Assembly: GCA_947302675.1 (NCBI GenBank)
Contig: CAMYWI010000038.1
Location: 1-8,887 of the forward strand
DNA: 8,887 nucleotides
Reading direction: 5' to 3'
From: an uncultured Selenomonadales bacterium
GTDB taxonomy: Bacteria; Bacillota_C; Negativicutes; Selenomonadales; Selenomonadaceae
Made by a program: the position numbers and the translations under genes. How positions within the stretch are numbered: position 1 is the first letter of the stretch; each line of letters begins with the position of its first letter. Shown here one piece after another: positions 6,899-8,887 of the stretch. The notes under the pieces are model-generated. The model ran no database searches and was not told where the DNA came from. It saw nothing but the letters and a program-made list of their open reading frames with translations.

Positions 6899-6974
6899 CC
6901 GGTTGTGGCTACGTATGACGATAAAAATTTTTTTCCATTTCTTGAGAAGAGTGGACTAATTTTTGTATGTGGAA

Positions 6975-7133
6975 CAAACTTTTCTTTGCTTGTCCAAAGA
7001 AAAGTTTGACAAAAGAAAACCTCATGCAACACCGTTGCATTCGCCCTCGCAGGGGCGGCACCGCTTGAACTTCCTGTTCAAACGCGGTGTCAAGGGCGCA
7101 CGTCCATGTGCGCCCTCCAACCGTACGATTACC
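6975..7133 (-). repeat. Palindromic composite repeat, element B
   Basis: Five hairpins stand side by side between flagellins 1 and 2. CAAACTTTTCTTTG (6975-6988) pairs with 6995-7008 around a CTTGTC loop. ATGCAAC (7024-7030) pairs with GTTGCAT (7034-7040). A CGCCCT/AGGGGCG hairpin lies at 7042-7057. CACCGC-TTGAAC (7059-7070) pairs with GTTCAA and GCGGTG (7076-7089, AC bulge). AGGGCGCAC (7093-7101) pairs with GTGCGCCCT (7108-7116) around a GTCCAT loop. CGATTACC follows at 7126-7133. The first and last hairpins and CGATTACC match element A in the opposite orientation; the inner part is different. No coding capacity is credible here. Confidence 0.75.
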
Positions 7134-7164
7134 CGTGACATTTGATTTTGACAATCGTTTTTAT

Positions 7165-7197
7165 AAAAAAATCGCCGACCGTAGCCGACGACTTTTT
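7165..7197 (-). terminator. Intrinsic terminator of flagellin 2
   Basis: In the minus-strand RNA UCGUCGGC (7191-7184) pairs along 8 bp, with two G-U pairs, with GUCGGCGA (7179-7172). The loop is UACG closed by C-G, a stable UNCG-type tetraloop, and a U-run (7171-7165) follows. It lies about 25 nt behind the flagellin 2 stop. Confidence 0.85.
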
Positions 7198-7216
7198 ATA
7201 AATGCTTGGATAATAA

Positions 7217-8521
7217 TCATTGAGATTGGAGTAGGCTGAGGACTGCCGCAGGATTTTGGTTAGCTTGCGCGAGCATAGCCTGCGCGGTCTGCAAAAGGAC
7301 GTTGCTCTTGGTGTAGTTGGTCATTTCCTTAGCCATGTCGGCGTCGCGAATAGTAGATTCGGAGGCTTGATCGCTGTCTCTTGCGGTTATGATATTCGAT
7401 TGCGTGTAGTCGAGGCGCGAGAGCACGGAGCCGATATCCACCTGCTGATTAAGAGCCATAGTAAGGGCGTTATCGATAACGTTAATTGCGGCATTGGCGT
7501 GTTCTTTAGTCCTGACGCTGAGCTTGTCATTGCCGCCCTTGAGACCGAGAGCTTCGGCACGCATATCGCCCATACCGACTTTGATTGCGACGTTGGCTTC
7601 CGGACCGACCTGGAAAGTCAAAGACTTGTCGCCCGTTTGATTTTCGGCGCGTTGATAAAGTTTAAATTGATCGAGCGCGGCATTTGCTGCCTTCTTAATG
7701 TTGCCTTCCGCGTCGGTAATGTTGATTGTAAAGCCGGAGATTTGCTGAGTTACACCGGTATTAGCGGCGACGAGTGCGATACCTGCTGTCTTGTCGGGCG
7801 TGTAGAGTTCCCTAGCATATTTGTCCGTACCGATAGCAGTAGTAGCGTCAGCATCAACACCAGTGCTACTATTTGCAAAACCAAAGAAGGTCAATAAGTT
7901 GGTAGCGGCGGCGACTGTCCCGCTTGTTGTGTTGGTTGTGCCGTTATTTACCCAAGAGACAGTATAATAGTCGCCCGTTTGGATATTGAGTGAATCGCCA
8001 GCGCGATTTTTAAGGTCTGTAAGAGCGGAAGTATTACTCGCATCGGTCGACAAGCTTTGGTTGAGGAGGACGGTTTTTGTAGCGGAGACGGTGTTATTTT
8101 TAGTGCCGTCGATAAGATATTTACCGTTGAACTGGACAAGGGCGTTATCGTCGATTTGGTCAATGAATTGGTTGACTTCCTTTTGAATGGTAGCGCGGTC
8201 TTCGTCGGTATTGGAGTCGTTAGCGGAGTCGATTGCGCGTTCTTTGAGGGTCTTCAAAACTTCGATAGTATTGGCGACTGCGCCTTCTGCGGTTTTCATC
8301 AACGCGGCGTCATTCTCGACGTTCTGATTGTCTTGTTCGAGGGCGCGAATTCTCATGCGCATACGCTCGGAAATTGACCACGGCGCGGAGTCATCTGCCG
8401 CGCTGTTGATTTTCATGCCCGTTGCAACCTTTGTCAGATCCTTTTGTAGCATATTGCTATTTTGATCCAATAGATTGATAACACGCAATGCCTCAATGTT
8501 GTTTTTTACCATCATACTCAT
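7217..8521 (-). CDS. fliC: Flagellin 2 (filament subunit paralogue)
   Basis: This is a 434-residue filament subunit. The N-terminal D0/D1 region contains VKNNIEALRVINLLDQN, KVATGMKINSAADDSAPWSIS and LKERAIDSANDSNTDEDRATIQKEV (residues 1-140). The C-terminal region contains VIDNALTMALNQQVDIGSVLSRLDY and ends MLAQANQNPAAVLSLLQSQ. The central domain (about 145-330) is unrelated to that of flagellin 1 except for a short ending segment (LTFQVG). The usual flagellin motif DDAAGLAIS is replaced by DDSAPWSIS (43-51). The start is chosen from AAGGAGG (8530-8536) with an 8-nt spacer; other ATGs lie at codons 3 and 4. It is a separate transcription unit with its own promoter (8640-8668) and terminator (7165-7197). 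It is closer to the truncated flagellin 3 than to flagellin 1. Confidence 0.96.
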   Translation of the reverse strand: MSMMVKNNIEALRVINLLDQNSNMLQKDLTKVATGMKINSAADDSAPWSISERMRMRIRALEQDNQNVENDAALMKTAEGAVANTIEVLKTLKERAIDSANDSNTDEDRATIQKEVNQFIDQIDDNALVQFNGKYLIDGTKNNTVSATKTVLLNQSLSTDASNTSALTDLKNRAGDSLNIQTGDYYTVSWVNNGTTNTTSGTVAAATNLLTFFGFANSSTGVDADATTAIGTDKYARELYTPDKTAGIALVAANTGVTQQISGFTINITDAEGNIKKAANAALDQFKLYQRAENQTGDKSLTFQVGPEANVAIKVGMGDMRAEALGLKGGNDKLSVRTKEHANAAINVIDNALTMALNQQVDIGSVLSRLDYTQSNIITARDSDQASESTIRDADMAKEMTNYTKSNVLLQTAQAMLAQANQNPAAVLSLLQSQ

Positions 8522-8555
8522 GATTATTTCCTCCTTGACTTACGGAAAACGATTT

Positions 8556-8578
8556 AGGCGAACAATTCCTTTTCGCCT
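8556..8578 (-). promoter_or_regulatory. Leader hairpin of flagellin 2
   Basis: AGGCGAA (8578-8572 on the minus strand) pairs perfectly with TTCGCCT (8562-8556). The 9-nt loop AAGGAATTG displays a GGA triplet. The ribosome binding site 20 nt further on contains two more. A GGA in a hairpin loop plus GGA in the ribosome binding site is the pattern of CsrA-controlled flagellin mRNA in Bacillus subtilis (hag). The function here is inferred. Confidence 0.45.
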
Positions 8579-8639
8579 CATGTCTCTTGAAAATTTTATC
8601 GTTGACATTCTGAAATACTTAAGGTCACGAATTTTTTCG

Positions 8640-8668
8640 ATTATATCAAAGGCAATTACGAGTTTCAA
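8640..8668 (-). promoter_or_regulatory. Promoter of flagellin 2
   Basis: On the minus strand, TTGAAA (8663-8668) and a perfect TATAAT (8640-8645) are 17 nt apart, giving a leader of about 112 nt. The same bases include TTGATATAA, faintly like a sigma-28 -10 box, but no properly spaced TAAA partner is evident. Confidence 0.78.
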
Positions 8669-8683
8669 GCTGAAGTTTAAACG

Positions 8684-8716
8684 AAAAACCGCCGACATTG
8701 CGTCGACGGTTTTTTT
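8684..8716 (-). terminator. Intrinsic terminator of flagellin 3
   Basis: In the minus-strand RNA a 13-bp stem forms (8709-8702 region with 8696-8689, plus flanking A/U pairs and one U-G pair) with loop GCAAU. It ends in a U-run at 8688-8684. It lies about 75 nt behind the stop of the truncated flagellin at the window edge. Confidence 0.8.
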
Positions 8717-8786
8717 AGTAACGAACATCATGCGCCGTACGCGCACGCTTTTAAGCCTTAACTTTTGTCTCAACTTTTTGAGTGAA

Positions 8787-8887
8787 TTACTGGAGCAAGC
8801 TGAGGACTGCGCTGGAGTTCTGATTAGCTTGTGCGAGCATAGCTTGAGCCGACTGCAACAGGACGTTATTCTTGGTGTAGTTGGTCA
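8787..8887 (-). CDS. fliC: Flagellin 3, C-terminal end (truncated by window edge)
   Basis: The minus-strand frame ending at TAA (8789-8787) encodes TNYTKNNVLLQSAQAMLAQ and ends NQNSSAVLSLLQ. This is the C-terminal D0 helix of a flagellin and is nearly identical to the matching segment of flagellin 2 (TNYTKSNVLLQTAQAMLAQ). It lacks the extra SQ at the end of flagellin 2. The rest of the gene lies beyond position 8887. It is the third flagellin in the same orientation, with its own terminator at 8684-8716. Confidence 0.93.
   Translation of the reverse strand, partial: TNYTKNNVLLQSAQAMLAQANQNSSAVLSLLQ

Noticed and set aside
6975..7116. Row of hairpins as a CRISPR array or terminator cluster
   Set aside because: There are no regularly spaced direct repeats or spacers, and no T-run follows the stems. 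The flagellin 2 terminator is separately present at 7165-7197.
7256..7897. Plus-strand frame antisense to flagellin 2 (213 codons)
   Set aside because: No ribosome binding site or promoter, no recognisable family, and it fully overlaps a clear flagellin.
8540..8773. Minus-strand frame of 77 codons between flagellins 2 and 3
   Set aside because: It runs through the flagellin 3 terminator and the flagellin 2 promoter and leader hairpin, and has no ribosome binding site.

Overview
The window looks like chromosomal DNA of a motile, propionate-forming anaerobe, most likely a Gram-negative-walled Firmicute of the Selenomonas type (Negativicutes). This is inferred from several signals together: strong AGGAGG ribosome binding sites, roughly 50% GC, a ScpB-type methylmalonyl-CoA decarboxylase, the DapL lysine route, an Obg GTPase and several diverged flagellin paralogues. 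No 16S or other decisive marker is present, so the assignment is tentative.

Left part (1-3700), plus strand: the last 40 codons of an unidentified gene; scpB directly behind it; a promoter and tRNA-Ser(GCU); dapL with its own terminator; and an exported LPP20-like protein with a clear promoter. The start of that last gene is moved to 2559. A bidirectional terminator at 3655-3684 separates this block from the minus-strand genes.

Middle (3697-5160), minus strand: obgE, with a sigma-A promoter only about 13 nt upstream of the start codon, backed by a palindrome-rich repeat (element A).

Right part (5256-8887), minus strand: a tandem array of at least three flagellin genes. The two whole ones (427 and 434 aa) each have a good vegetative-type promoter, an untranslated leader with possible regulatory structure, and an intrinsic terminator. 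The third is cut by the window edge. A second palindromic repeat (element B, inverted relative to A) sits between flagellins 1 and 2, so flagellin 1 is bracketed by inverted copies.

The most interesting signals are the modular repeat pair around flagellin 1, the related terminators of the three flagellin genes, the GGA-rich flagellin leaders that recall CsrA/FliW control, a tiny coupled ORF behind flagellin 1, the compositionally distinct middle of flagellin 1 with a lone cysteine, and substitutions at residues important for TLR5 recognition. No CRISPR array, prophage, transposase or known defence system was seen.
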